Shown here: positions 1-9,319 of the stretch, one piece after another
How positions within the stretch are numbered: position 1 is the stretch's first letter
Layout: every line of letters starts with the position of its first letter
Assembly: GCF_000143415.4 (NCBI RefSeq)
Contig: NW_003314279.1
Span: forward strand, 1,540,457-1,604,456
DNA length: 64,000 bases
Direction of reading: 5' to 3'
Origin: Selaginella moellendorffii
Taxonomy: Eukaryota; Streptophyta; Lycopodiopsida; Selaginellales; Selaginellaceae
The notes under the pieces: generated by a model
The model's input: the letters and a program-made list of their open reading frames with translations, nothing else
The model's database searches: none
Told to the model about the DNA's origin: nothing
Made by a program: the position numbers and the translations under genes

Positions 1-380
1 TGAAAAGGTATGAAAGTAAGAGGAATAAATGAAATATAAAGAAGTATGACACAAGGGGGAGAAGCCTCAAAGTCACACTTGGCATAATTGCACTACAACT
101 AATCCATATTAAGCATGAGGTCAAAAGCTTAAGTCGGCACCACTTATAATAACTACAACCCAAGATTAAGATTGCCCACATGCATAACTATATTTGCCTC
201 ATCCTATGCACATGTATGTGTATGGCTATTGCCATAAAGAATGAAAACTAGCTCCACCGCACAACACAAATGTAAACGGTAACGTGTGGCAATAGGTCGA
301 GCAATAGAAGATAAACTCAAACTTGTATCAACCAACACAGAGAAAATAATAAAAGACCTCTTGTTTAAACATTGGATAAA
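1..380. repeat. Dispersed repeat, left copy
   Basis: This AT-rich, gene-free stretch matches 61070-61450 in the same orientation, with many C/T and G/A differences. Shared landmarks are the 'aaatataaagaagtat' motif near the start, 'tgtggcaataggt' and 'gagcaatagaagataaact' in the middle, and 'aaacattggat' at the end. Both copies adjoin gag fragments of the same Ty3/gypsy family. It may be part of a larger element or of an older shared insertion site. No coding potential is seen. Confidence 0.6.
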
Positions 381-1615
381 CTAGTGTCAAGTGAACCCCT
401 TGATTATACTCCCGAAAGGTCACTGATTTATTCGCATAAGGTCCTTCTATTACTTGTGCAACTCCTCATTTTCCATATGCATCTTGGTGTCCAGACCTTT
501 CACTGGAGCACCACCAAAAGGACATTGTTGATGCCAAAGTCTCCACCCAAGAAATGGACGTTGCTAATCCGGAAAACATTGACAATGCCGATAAATGTGA
601 CCAACTTCATCACACATCCAGGAGCGAACATTATAGCCACGACCATGTCCTCACTCTTATTCTTGAACTCGAGCAGCAACAGCGTCAACCTCCATTAGAA
701 TAGGACTATCTCCCATAGGAAGTGGAGCTGAAAGACGTGCAACGAGAAGTGGAAAAAGCAACATCTCATAACATTGTGCCTAGTGAAGAGCATCATCAAG
801 GGTGGTTGGAGCAAGTGCATGCACAAGTCTTACAAGATCTTAACGAAGTGCTATTTATAACATTCCCAGCTTGATCCATTTTGATATATTTAGCACCGCA
901 CAAAGCAAGAGGCTTCAGAAACAAATACCAAATTGTATCACCAACTTAAATGGCCTTTTATGAAAATGATGCAATTGTTGGAAGGCATCATCATAATCAT
1001 CTGTATGTCCGAATATGCATTTAAAGATGTTCGGGAGAACATTCCAATCCTAACAAGTGGCTGCACTCAACCATTGTACCACTTCAGTGTCGTCCTTTGG
1101 AGATATGTGAGAAACTCACGTAAACTTCGAGCATCATCCCAAGAATGATATGTGGTAATCATTATGAAGTGATCGAACTAATAGTACACATCATCTCTAA
1201 GATTCCCATAAAATAACTCTAATCAAATACGGGGATTGGCACCAAGAGCAGGAGAAGCTATACCACATGCCAGCAGTTGATGCAATTGCTCGATGCTATG
1301 CAATTGCAATTGCAATTGCACAACCAAACTCAATTAATGGCAGTATTTATAGAGTCAAAGAAGGAGGAGACTATTGCTTTGCCATGAAGAGGAATGAAAA
1401 GGAAAGAGCAAAAGAAAAGAAATGAAAAAAGTTAAAAGGAAAGGAGATCTAAACAATGCAAAAACTAAATTTATACCAAAATCCCAAATCCAAACCCTCA
1501 ATGACAATCAAGGGTGCCCCTCACTTCCATTAATATGAGTGCATGGAATAGAAAGGGTATACAAAAAATGCATATCAATTAGCCTAAAGAGCTTAGTTTA
1601 TATATAAAAGCGAGT
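372..1615 (-). mobile_element. Decayed Ty3/gypsy fragment: gag, 5' UTR, partial 5' LTR
   Basis: Read on the minus strand this matches the 5' end of the better preserved element at 36504-40965. About 1490-1615 corresponds to the second half of the LTR, 1375-1480 to the T-rich 5' UTR, and 372-1270 to gag. The antisense of gag at 37596-37922 and the stretch 372-698 translate alike, which fixes the orientation. The frame is destroyed by stops and the sequence is enriched in A/T by transitions. About 100 bp (1271-1370) lies in the opposite orientation to the rest, which suggests a micro-inversion. Confidence 0.75.
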
Positions 1616-2306
1616 GGTCATACCCACTATATTTCTCATGAAGGTTTGTAAGTTGATTTTGGTAAACTTGTGACTATTCTCAAGTTCCCTACTCCAAAGT
1701 ATATAAATGGTATGCAACACTTTTTAGGCAAGGTGTAATATTTTGGCTGTTTCATTGATCATCTTTTTGATTATACTATATCACTATGAGTATCATTGAA
1801 GTTGTCAATGTCATCTTTTATTTGATTTATGGTATGAGTGGGCATTTATAAGAAACCACAAACAAATGGTTTGGTAGAATGGCTCATTCAAACCTTCAAA
1901 AAGGATGATCACGAAATGAACTTTTAGAATTCAAATTGAGAGAGTTATTTGCCATCTCTTTAGTATGCATATGTCATAAAGGTATAGAGTTATGTTGGTG
2001 TTTTACCATATAAACTTCTATATCGTTATGATCCAATATTGCCAACAAAGTTGAGTTTACTTTTGCAATTGCCACAAATTACCGATGCTAGGTCTTGGGA
2101 TTAATATTTAACTAGCATTTTTGCACTTGTTTGAGCAAAGTTTATTGAACATTTGGGCTGTATACAAGTGGGACAATAACAATGCTATAACCCCCATTAT
2201 TATCCACCTATGGAGTACAAAATAAATGACTTAGTCTTAATCTATTTTCCCTATCTCACAGTACGTGATTTGTCTAAGGAGCTCTTTACTTAGTGGAAAG
2301 GTTTTG

Positions 2307-2500
2307 TGTAAGCAACCAAAGGGAACGACTCGAGAACAATCCATAGGGCTTCAAATATAGAGGGAAAGGGCCCATGAACAAGAGTGCACCCCTTTTTCCA
2401 AACGGTTAAGGGTTTTGGGATATTTGGAGTTAAGCGTCCTTGGGTTTGAATAGTACTGGGTTGGGTGACCTCCCGGGAAGTCCAAAGTCAGGAGTTTACA
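2307..2500 (+). repeat. 5' LTR of Cassandra-like element 1
   Basis: The repeat runs TGTAAGC to GTTTACA, 194 bp. It includes the 5S-like segment at 2429-2483. The partner LTR is 2706-2899. Confidence 0.9.
2429..2483 (+). promoter_or_regulatory. 5S rRNA-like internal promoter region (box A to box C) in 5' LTR
   Basis: The stretch begins GTTAAGCG-CTTGGG (box A region of 5S rRNA), passes through TAGTACT and ends GGGTGACCTCCCGGGAAG (box C). It follows the order and spacing of the 3' half of plant 5S rRNA. In 5S genes this region binds TFIIIA for RNA polymerase III. The 5' half of 5S is not clearly recognisable, so this is a derived promoter, not a 5S gene. An equivalent lies at 2828-2882. Confidence 0.85.
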
Positions 2501-2502
2501 TT

Positions 2503-2514
2503 TGGTATTGGAGC
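2503..2514 (+). other. Primer binding site, initiator tRNA-Met type
   Basis: TGGTATTGGAGC begins two bases after the 5' LTR. The consensus complementary to plant initiator tRNA-Met is TGGTATCAGAGC, so there are two changes. Element 2 has TGGTATCAGAGA at the same place, which supports the family consensus. Confidence 0.75.
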
Positions 2515-2705
2515 GGTCTCCGGGTCCGACTCTATTGGTTGGCTAGGGGAATCGCACCACATGTTGATTGACATCTGGCTGGTCCAGTTTGCTCTGCTGG
2601 GCTCAACCCGAGGGGTAGGGTGTCAAGAGAGCGGGGCTCTCGGGAGAGCTGCGGCTCTCAGCTTCCGTTCACGAGGGCGTGAACTTGCAGGGAAGCGTGG
2701 TGGAT

Positions 2706-2899
2706 TGTAAGCAACCAAAGGGAACGACTCGAGAACGATCCATAGGGGTTCAAATATAGAGGGAAAGGGCCCATGAACAAGAGTGCACCCCCTTTTCCAA
2801 ACGGTTAAGGGTCTTGGGATATTTGGAGTTAAGCGTCCTTGGGTTTGAATAGTACTGGGTTGGGTGACCTCCCGGGAAGTCCAAACTCATGAGTTTACA
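2706..2899 (+). repeat. 3' LTR of Cassandra-like element 1
   Basis: A 194-bp direct copy of 2307-2500. Its 5S-like segment is 2828-2882. It is preceded by the purine-rich stretch GGGAAGCGTGGTGGAT, the likely polypurine tract. Confidence 0.9.
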
Positions 2900-3009
2900 T
2901 TTTGCAACAAGTTGAACTGCAAGTTTATGAAGTTTGGCATGACATTCAATAAACTGATCCTCCAGAATTATACATGTGTAGCAACTAAAATGCTTCCTAC
3001 AAAGGGATT

Positions 3010-3340
3010 AATATAGTATATATGATCATTTGAATATATTGTCATCATGGATCCTTAGAATCATAAGGGATATATAGGGATAAAATAGCCACTAAGGGTT
3101 TTAAGGGAGAAAGATAGAGTGTGTTACAAGAGCAAATGATACGTGTTCAATTTCCATTGATTAGTGGCTACTTAAAATATAATATACCCTAAATAAATAT
3201 AATTTTACCCCTAAAATTGTATTGACCATTGGAACCTTAGGGATATATAAAGATAAATTAGCCATTAAAGGCTCTTTTATTAAACAATTGCTTTTATTTC
3301 AATTGGCTTAAGAAGAGAGAGATAAATTGTATTACAATCA
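3010..3340. mobile_element. Unidentified insertion with internal direct repeats
   Basis: The gypsy tail is interrupted here: the sequence leading to AAAGGGAT near 3009 resumes at AAGAACAATTAATACC near 3340 when compared with 40660-40690. Inside are two related segments, about 3049-3131 and 3231-3338, sharing GGATATATA, TTAGCCA/ATAGCCA and GTRTTACAA. They could be the ends of a small non-autonomous element. No family is recognised. Confidence 0.4.
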
Positions 3341-3456
3341 AGAACAATTAATACCACTTATAGCTCCATTAGTGCTTCCTCTTGATATTCCTCCAGATCC
3401 TAGCATATCAACTAGAGAGCTTTGATTGCCTTTTATCCTTTTGAGATGAGGGATGA

Positions 3457-3624
3457 TATGAAGTCCAAATGTACAGTTATAATGCCGTATACTAAATATT
3501 AATAGCTATACATAAGCAGATTTGATAGTTGTTAGATTGGTTTCAATTTGGATTACTTGCTCCTATATATAAACTAGGCTTTTTGGGTTAATTGATATCC
3601 ATTTTTATATTCCATGCACTCATA
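3457..3624 (+). repeat. Decayed gypsy 3' LTR
   Basis: It aligns along its length with the 175-bp LTRs at 36504-36678 and 40791-40965, sharing the TATA-like CTCCTATATATAAACTAG and the end TTCCATGCACTCA. Its differences from them look mostly like transitions. Confidence 0.7.
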
Positions 3625-5180
3625 GTTTAAATTAAATGAAACTATAGCTTCTATATATAATATAATATCTAATTAATAACTTGTTTATAGAAGTATTTGT
3701 GTGAATCTAAATACCACACTTGCTAAATCTAGACTTGGAAATAGACTAGGTCAAAGATCCAATAAATGAGGTTGCTTTTGCAATTTTTTGGTCAAAGTTT
3801 TTTACAAATAGTATGCAGATTATGTAATATTATATAGAGCATTGTGATAAGAATAGGATTCCTTGGCATGGTCAATTTGATCTGATAGAATAAAAATCAT
3901 TACTTTCTCAAATAGTTTTAACAGATATTTAATATTTAGTGACTTAGAGATTTCATATTAAATCTTATTTATATCAAGCATATACAGATTGTGGAAAGAA
4001 TAAATTAACTAGTAAACCTCTTTATCGAGATGATTTTCTAACTATGTAGGATATCAATAATCTATATAGGAAGTATTTTTTGTTAAATTATCAAATTATC
4101 AACTTAACAAATAAAAAATTAAGTGTAGCACACATGGTTTTTACCTTTTATCCTATAGTGATTTACCATAGGATAACCATGAAGTGAAACCTAAACCCTC
4201 CATGTGCCACATGTTATATGCTACATACCATGTGTCTAAAGGACAATGGTGTGAAACTTAAGTTTCAAAGCCTTGAGCCATTGAATGAAGGTATGGAGTC
4301 AAATTCCTAAACATATAGCCAAGTTGTGATGGAGCTGAACCATGGAGCAACTCTAGAGCATACAACCCAAAGAATGAAGGGATAGGAGTATGAAGTGATT
4401 TGGAACAATTTTAGAGCATCTAACATCCTAATATTAAGATCAACACACAAAATAGAACTAAATGGAGTCTGGTGCTATTTTAGCATGTCGGTGGCTTAAT
4501 GCGAGGACATGGGTATACCACCAACTAGCATAGTATGGGACTTGGGCTTAAACCTAAGCCAGACGTAGAATAAGGATAAAGATTATACCTCAAGTTTGTT
4601 AGCCATGCCCGACCTACTTATTATCCCTATGGAATGTTTCTAGATTGCAGATTTGGACACCACAATCTCTACATTTCGTAAATATGCCAAATAAGCAAAT
4701 TTAGACACTTTCCATAAATAGTAATTAGGACTAACACAAAAGGCATAATAACAAGGGTGTTTAGTAGACACAGTAAGCTATCATTTAGCAAGTATTGAAA
4801 GACCAAACTCAATATCGCAAGGGTTATTGATACTAACAAGTGCAAGCCAATGACACAAGTTTCTCTAACTAAGCCAAGTATGCTCAGTAAGAAACACATA
4901 AGGTTCTTTCCTTATGTTTATCTAATTTAAATGCATGGTCATTGATTAGTTTCTCAACTAGCTCAAGTGGGAGCTGATAATAGGTCCAACAATACTAATC
5001 TCCTATTGTTGTGGCAGTAAGAAAAGAATATTCGAAAGGATTAGTTGACAAATAACTTTCAATACGTGAAGTCATATTTGCGACATTAAGGCATTTCACA
5101 CTAATATAAAAGTCTTTTTCTCATTAGAAAAAAGTATATTTGCAATCGAATGGATTTGTTATTTTAGTAACTTACTACCA
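3625..5180. other. AT-rich intergenic sequence without genes
   Basis: No credible coding frame, splice pattern or RNA gene was found. The part around 4130-4640 contains a repeat shared in reduced form with 43090-43260. Confidence 0.6.
4130..4640. repeat. Dispersed repeat shared with 43090-43260
   Basis: Shared pieces include TTTATCCTAT, GTGATTTACCATAGGATAAC and, further on, CCAGACG-AGAA-AAGGA and TTAGCCATGC followed by CCTACT/CCCACT-ATCCC. The copy at 43090 lacks about 350 bp of the middle. The element class is unknown. Confidence 0.5.
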
Positions 5181-5289
5181 AGGTTCATGCAAGGTATTAG
5201 TTAGCTGAAATTTATGAAATCATAGTTTTATTTGAAATCAGAAATATGAAAAGGTAATTGATGGTATAATTTTTACAATAAAAAACATT

Positions 5290-5560
5290 ATCAACTCTCA
5301 AGTAAAATTCAACAAGAATAATCCTCATAAATACCTATACCAGTCACTAACACATGTATATCTGATTTAAAGGAAAATTCAAAAGAGGTTGATGAAATTA
5401 GAAAAAACAAATTTACTAATTTGAGATGAAATAAATATAGTTCCAATACATGCATTTAATGTAGTAGAAATTGTAATATGTGATATTAAAGGTTTTTTTT
5501 GATAAATTTGGTAGAATAACTATTGTAACTAGTGGTGATTTTAGACAAATATTACTTGTG
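5290..5560 (+). pseudogene. Decayed Helitron/Pif1-like DNA helicase remnant
   Basis: Conceptual translation in shifting frames gives a string of residues typical of Helitron-encoded Pif1-like helicases: an IPIPVTNTCIS segment, then EIRKT-LLI-(stop)-DE corresponding to the Walker B 'IWDE' with Trp turned into a stop, then HAFNVVE-VICDIK, then a motif ending GDFRQILLVLKK. The last matches the conserved GGDFRQILPV block of this family. Frameshifts in A-runs and several stops make it non-functional. I saw no Helitron ends (5' TC, 3' hairpin-CTRR). Confidence 0.55.
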
Positions 5561-6726
5561 CTCAAAAAGGTTTTTTATTTCCTTATTTTTGCCTTATAAA
5601 TTGCTAAAAATTCCTCTCTTTTTTCTTTTGAGAAGGGAGCTTATTTTAATTTGGACTCATAATCTTCCTCTTTATCCAATACTATATATGGGCAGTTAGA
5701 CTTGTTCATCTTTTAGAAGCTGATTAAAACACAAAAATAGGTTCAACTAATGTTTATGAGTTTAAGTTAATGGTGGTATTAGAGGATGTTTGATAAGTAA
5801 ACTTATAAACAGGATGTAGCATAGTGTTTTGTGCACTATCTAAATCCTTTATTTTAGTTTAAAGTTATATTTTCCAAGTTTAGTTCCAACATTTAAAAGT
5901 TGCACATAGAGTTTCAATTAATTCATTAAGACGTCATACTTAATTAATGTTTATACCATTACTTTGACTTTTATTTCAATTATGGTTATATAGCATATAG
6001 ACCATCCATTTAGGATTGAATTTGGTCCATCTCTTTTTATATAATCATATTTATCTAATGTTTAATTCATTTTAGTGAGGCTACACCTAATAGCATATAA
6101 GACCAAAGTAGAATATCATTAATAAAACTTATATTTCATTGAATGTTGTTTTCTTGTATGTTCCTTTCAAACTCTCAGCTGAATAATATTATAGTCATCA
6201 CTCTAAAGTGAGACTACATTACTTTAATCTCATTGAAATCAAATGAAAAAATATAACAGGTCATAGAAGTCTACCAAAATATTGATACTTGGCTCAAAGT
6301 TTGTTGCACTATACACCCACACCTAAAATCTACACTTTAATATTTTTTTCAAGCTTTCTTGAGATGTCGGTGTGTCTCTCCTGTTTCCAAGTACATTTCC
6401 CCTCATGAGTCGTTGTTGTTGTCTACAACCCTCCCAAGAGCTGGCTGCCAACAAAACCATAATCAAGAGAAGATTTCTAGACCACACATGGTTCCACATA
6501 CATAGTCTGTACTGTGATCAAGTAAAAATCTTAAAAAACATAGAAATCAAACTCAACCAAACACATCCTTTTCTCTCCCTGTCACGACCCATGAAATCAA
6601 TCGTGATCATCCCCCTGCAAGCCGTTCTTACACCCAAACCTTTGCATTCAAATTCTCTACATGCGACACTGGAATTCCAGGTCGCCCTTGGATCTCCCCA
6701 CGATCCAGTGGCTACGATCGCGCCCT
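5561..6726. other. AT-rich intergenic sequence
   Basis: No supported gene. The sequence is probably TE-derived up to about 6550. After that base composition shifts sharply toward GC at the start of the GT47 gene. Confidence 0.5.
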
Positions 6727-8154
6727 CTAGCTATAGCTCCCTTCCTCCTTGATCCTGCCCAAGACTCCATCAACGGCGACCTCGAACGCGTCCGCCCAGC
6801 GACGCCCGGACGAAGACGACGCATACACCAGCCCGGGGAGGATCCGCAGTACCGCCCGCTGCATCCTCCCGATCCTCTCGCGAGAAACTCCCTGGAGCAC
6901 GTCCAAGACATTGGTCCCGTTCTTGACGCTCTGGTGCGGGATGAACACCGAATACTCCTCCGGATCGCGGGGGAGATACAATTCGTACTGCCAGTACGCG
7001 CTCTGATTCCAGAAGAGAACTGGAATGCAGCCGGAGATGAGCGAATCGAAGAGAGACTTGCGCGTGAAGCTATCGCCGCGCGGCTGGAGGCAAAACACCG
7101 AGCTCAAGAACAGCTTGGTGACGCGCAGGGGGTCCGAGGTGCAGCCGGCGGTATCGGCGGTACAGTCAAGGCACCCAGAAATACCGCGCTGCGCCGCGCG
7201 GCACTGCCCGAGAAGGACCTGTCTAAAGTCCGAGCGGTAGCCCGGCCTGGGCGAGCCCGCGAATGCGACCAGGTGTGGCCTCGGGCTGCCCTGGACGAAT
7301 TCTACCCACTGGGCGAGATCCTCGTCGGAGCTGGGATGAAAGCTAGTTGGGTATGGGACGCCCAGCTCGGAATCGTCCCAGGGATTGCGCTCGATCACCA
7401 GGCGCTTGACGCTTCTCATCTCGATCTGGTGGAAGAGGCTGCTGCCCCACTCGCCCGCGGCGCTGGGCATCCTCCGGAAGTCCCAGCTGATCCGCCCGGC
7501 CACCAGGAAGTGATCGGCGCCGCCGCTACGATTGAAATGCGGGTGCTGCCGCTGGAGCCAGTGGAGGAGCTGCTCGCCCAGCGAATCCACATCGCTGGAG
7601 CTCTTGCCGCTCGCCCAGAGGTTCCTGGAGATGTCGAGGCCGGCGTAGAAGGGCACGAAGAACGCGGAGGCGCCGTCTGGATCGAGGGTCCGGCATCTGT
7701 GATCCAGCATTCGCCGGTGGAAGATGATCTCGCCGCTAAACTGATCGGTGGCGTGCCACGATCTCCTGGCCGGCCAGCGATCGGGATCCCTGAAGAGAAA
7801 TTGCCATGCCTTGCTCCAGGGCCACCAGGAGGAGGAAGAGGATGAAGAGATCTTCCCCAGCGGGGGACCGAGGCCCGAATTGGAGAGCGCAGAGCACATC
7901 GATTTCCATGGATTGAGGCTGTCGCAGCTCCGGACGAGCTCCACATTGAATTTCTCCGGGAGATCGTAGACAAACACGAGGCCTTTGGCGCAGTGGAGCG
8001 ATCGATTCGAGACAATCGAATCGATCTGGCTGTGACGTCCCAGAGCGCACGTCTTGTCGATCCGGAGGGGCCCGATGATTGCGAGGAGGAGGAGCTCGGC
8101 GGCCAGGGCCGCCATGGCCAGCGCCACTGTGCTCACCATCGCCTTCCTCGGCAT
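6727..8154 (-). CDS. GT47 exostosin-family glycosyltransferase, MUR3/KATAMARI1-like
   Basis: A single-exon gene of 475 residues. The start is an ATG (8152-8154) followed by a hydrophobic stretch (residues about 7-29) that suits a type II Golgi membrane anchor. The lumenal domain carries blocks typical of GT47 clade A xyloglucan galactosyltransferases: FVYDLPEKFN near 61, FFVPFYAGLD near 166, DHFLVAGRISWDFRR near 215, PYPTSFHP near 266 and GDSFTRKSLFDSLISGCIPV near 370. By family knowledge these enzymes add galactose or related sugars to xyloglucan side chains in the Golgi; the exact donor and acceptor cannot be read from sequence. It is shorter than MUR3 itself, mostly at the N-terminus. A Ser-rich loop lies near residue 105. 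The very high GC gives long antisense frames that I regard as shadows. Confidence 0.88.
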   Translation of the reverse strand: MPRKAMVSTVALAMAALAAELLLLAIIGPLRIDKTCALGRHSQIDSIVSNRSLHCAKGLVFVYDLPEKFNVELVRSCDSLNPWKSMCSALSNSGLGPPLGKISSSSSSSWWPWSKAWQFLFRDPDRWPARRSWHATDQFSGEIIFHRRMLDHRCRTLDPDGASAFFVPFYAGLDISRNLWASGKSSSDVDSLGEQLLHWLQRQHPHFNRSGGADHFLVAGRISWDFRRMPSAAGEWGSSLFHQIEMRSVKRLVIERNPWDDSELGVPYPTSFHPSSDEDLAQWVEFVQGSPRPHLVAFAGSPRPGYRSDFRQVLLGQCRAAQRGISGCLDCTADTAGCTSDPLRVTKLFLSSVFCLQPRGDSFTRKSLFDSLISGCIPVLFWNQSAYWQYELYLPRDPEEYSVFIPHQSVKNGTNVLDVLQGVSRERIGRMQRAVLRILPGLVYASSSSGRRWADAFEVAVDGVLGRIKEEGSYS

Positions 8155-8603
8155 GGAATGGCCAGGCGATTTGGCAGCGTTCGATCGCGGCCGGGCGTGG
8201 AGGCAGAATGTCCAAGAGATGGAGCGGTTTTATTATGGCGCAATCGCAGCCGTCCAGCGCGGCGTACCCGTGCCTGCTGCTGGCGTTCATACATTCGCAG
8301 GTTGGGTCTTTTTTCGTTGGGAGAAGATTCGACGATCCAACCGTCGAAATAAACGCTAAAGAGCGCACGAGCTCAGTGACTCAGATTCTCTTTTTTGCTT
8401 TTCTACTTGAGGCCTACTTGAGCAGTGCTACCGAAGAAACGAAAAAGTAAAAAGTAAAACGAGAGATCACTCCACCGTCTTGTGTGAACTCGGAAGCGTA
8501 AATTCGTGCTACTGAAGAAACGAAAATGTAAAACCAGTGACGGCTACATTGTCTTGTCTGAACTTGGCATCGTAAATCTCTTGCTCTGGCCACTGGAAAG
8601 AAA
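8155..8603. other. Intergenic region between GT47 and tRNA-Gln
   Basis: Probably the GT47 5' region (transcribed leftward). No gene seen. A short direct repeat with GCTACTGAAGAAACGAAAA-type sequence occurs around 8430 and 8510. Confidence 0.5.
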
Positions 8604-8675
8604 AGGTCCTACCGGGATTCGAACCCAGGTCGCTGGATTCAAAGTCCAGAGTGCTAACCACTACACCATAGAACC
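8604..8675 (-). tRNA. tRNA-Gln (anticodon UUG)
   Basis: A 72-nt cloverleaf on the minus strand. The acceptor stem GGTTCTA pairs with TAGGACC (one G-U), the D arm contains AGTGGTTAGCA, the anticodon stem is CTGGA/TCCAG with loop CTTTGAA, giving anticodon UUG at 8640-8642, and the T arm carries GGTTCGAATCC. No intron; CCA is not encoded. Box A and box B are intact, and the 3' end runs into TTTT then CTTT, a Pol III terminator. It decodes CAA glutamine codons. Confidence 0.95.
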
Positions 8676-9319
8676 AAGTGAATGTGCAGATTTGCTGCCA
8701 GGGTTTCTCTTGTACGTTGCCCCATTTCTCGGCCAGCGATGGCGCCGCTGGGGGTTCCGTGTTCTTCGCTTGGAGATCTTGCTTGAGAGGAGCTACATTC
8801 CTTCGGGGCAATGTGACTAACCTACAGGAAGTAAGTTCTCTCTTCCTTGTTTTATTGGCTTTGACGGAAGGGCAAACGCCAGGGGGCGCTGTGAATAAGT
8901 ACGTATGGTTCTGGAACCACGCCAATTGTGCGTGCTAGCTCATCGCTAGGGAGTTTCCAAGAGGTAAAAGCTTCTCTGTAGAAAATAAAAATCACTGTAG
9001 AATTTTTCTTCTTCTTTCCAGGTCATGGAGAAAGGCGTTTCGTATGTCCCGTGCATGGATTCGCTTCGCTTGAAAAGCTTTCACTTCGATTTTCACTGCC
9101 AGGACGAGGTAAAATTGAATTCCTTTGCATTGGTGGAGTGTTTTTTTTTTCTTCTTCTCCCTTTATAGTACCAGGATGCTCGTCGAGAGACGCATGCTTG
9201 TACGAGCTAGATTGCATGATAATCAGCGTAAACTAAGGTAAACTAAGGAAATCTGGTTCTCCAGATCTGGAAGCGCTGGTTATCAAAAGCTGGAATTTTT
9301 AATCAGTGATCTCGAGTGA
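8676..9319. other. Intergenic region with a possible small spliced transcript
   Basis: Intron-like signals exist: a donor GGAAGTAAGT near 8827, a pyrimidine-rich acceptor TTCTTTCCAG ending at 9022, and a short open stretch starting at an ATG at 9026, followed by a donor-like GAGGTAAAAT near 9108. The encoded peptide is not recognised. It could be the leader of the next gene or a non-coding RNA. I do not call a gene here. Confidence 0.3.

Larger units (their letters stand above)
2307..2899 (+). mobile_element. Cassandra-like TRIM retrotransposon with 5S rRNA promoter in its LTRs, full length
   Basis: A 593-bp non-coding LTR retrotransposon. It has two direct LTRs of 194 bp each (2307-2500 and 2706-2899), both starting TGTAAGC and ending TTTACA, with about six differences between them by eye. 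A perfect 5-bp target site duplication TTTTG lies at 2302-2306 and 2900-2904. A primer site related to initiator tRNA-Met lies two bases inside the 5' LTR. Each LTR carries a stretch matching the 3' half of plant 5S rRNA. This set of traits defines Cassandra TRIMs (established knowledge). It encodes no protein, so it must rely on enzymes from another element. It is inserted in the integrase tail of an older gypsy copy, and its low LTR divergence makes it the youngest mobile element in the window. Confidence 0.9.
1616..3624 (+). mobile_element. Decayed Ty3/gypsy fragment: RT, integrase, 3' LTR
   Basis: 1616-1850 aligns with the reverse transcriptase end of the element at 36504-40965 (around 38595-38790). 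1850-2300 aligns with integrase and its C-terminal tail. 2905-3000 and 3340-3420 continue the tail, and 3457-3624 is a decayed copy of the 175-bp LTR, with ends TATG...CATA instead of TGTG...CACA. Two younger insertions interrupt it: the 5S-bearing TRIM (2302-2904) and an unidentified insertion (about 3010-3340). There is no open frame left. Confidence 0.75.

Noticed and set aside
372-698. Open frame of 108 codons
   Set aside because: It is the antisense of a decayed gag; the same shadow appears at 37596-37922.
2429-2483. A true 5S rRNA gene
   Set aside because: Only the 3' half resembles 5S, it lies inside an LTR with a second copy 399 bp away, and TSDs define a retrotransposon.
2465-2710. 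Open frame of 81 codons inside the TRIM
   Set aside because: It spans LTR, primer site and internal part, resembles no protein and is not kept open in elements 2 and 3.
6661-7845. Long open frame on the plus strand (394 codons)
   Set aside because: It is antisense to the GT47 gene, whose conserved blocks are on the minus strand; the openness results from high GC.
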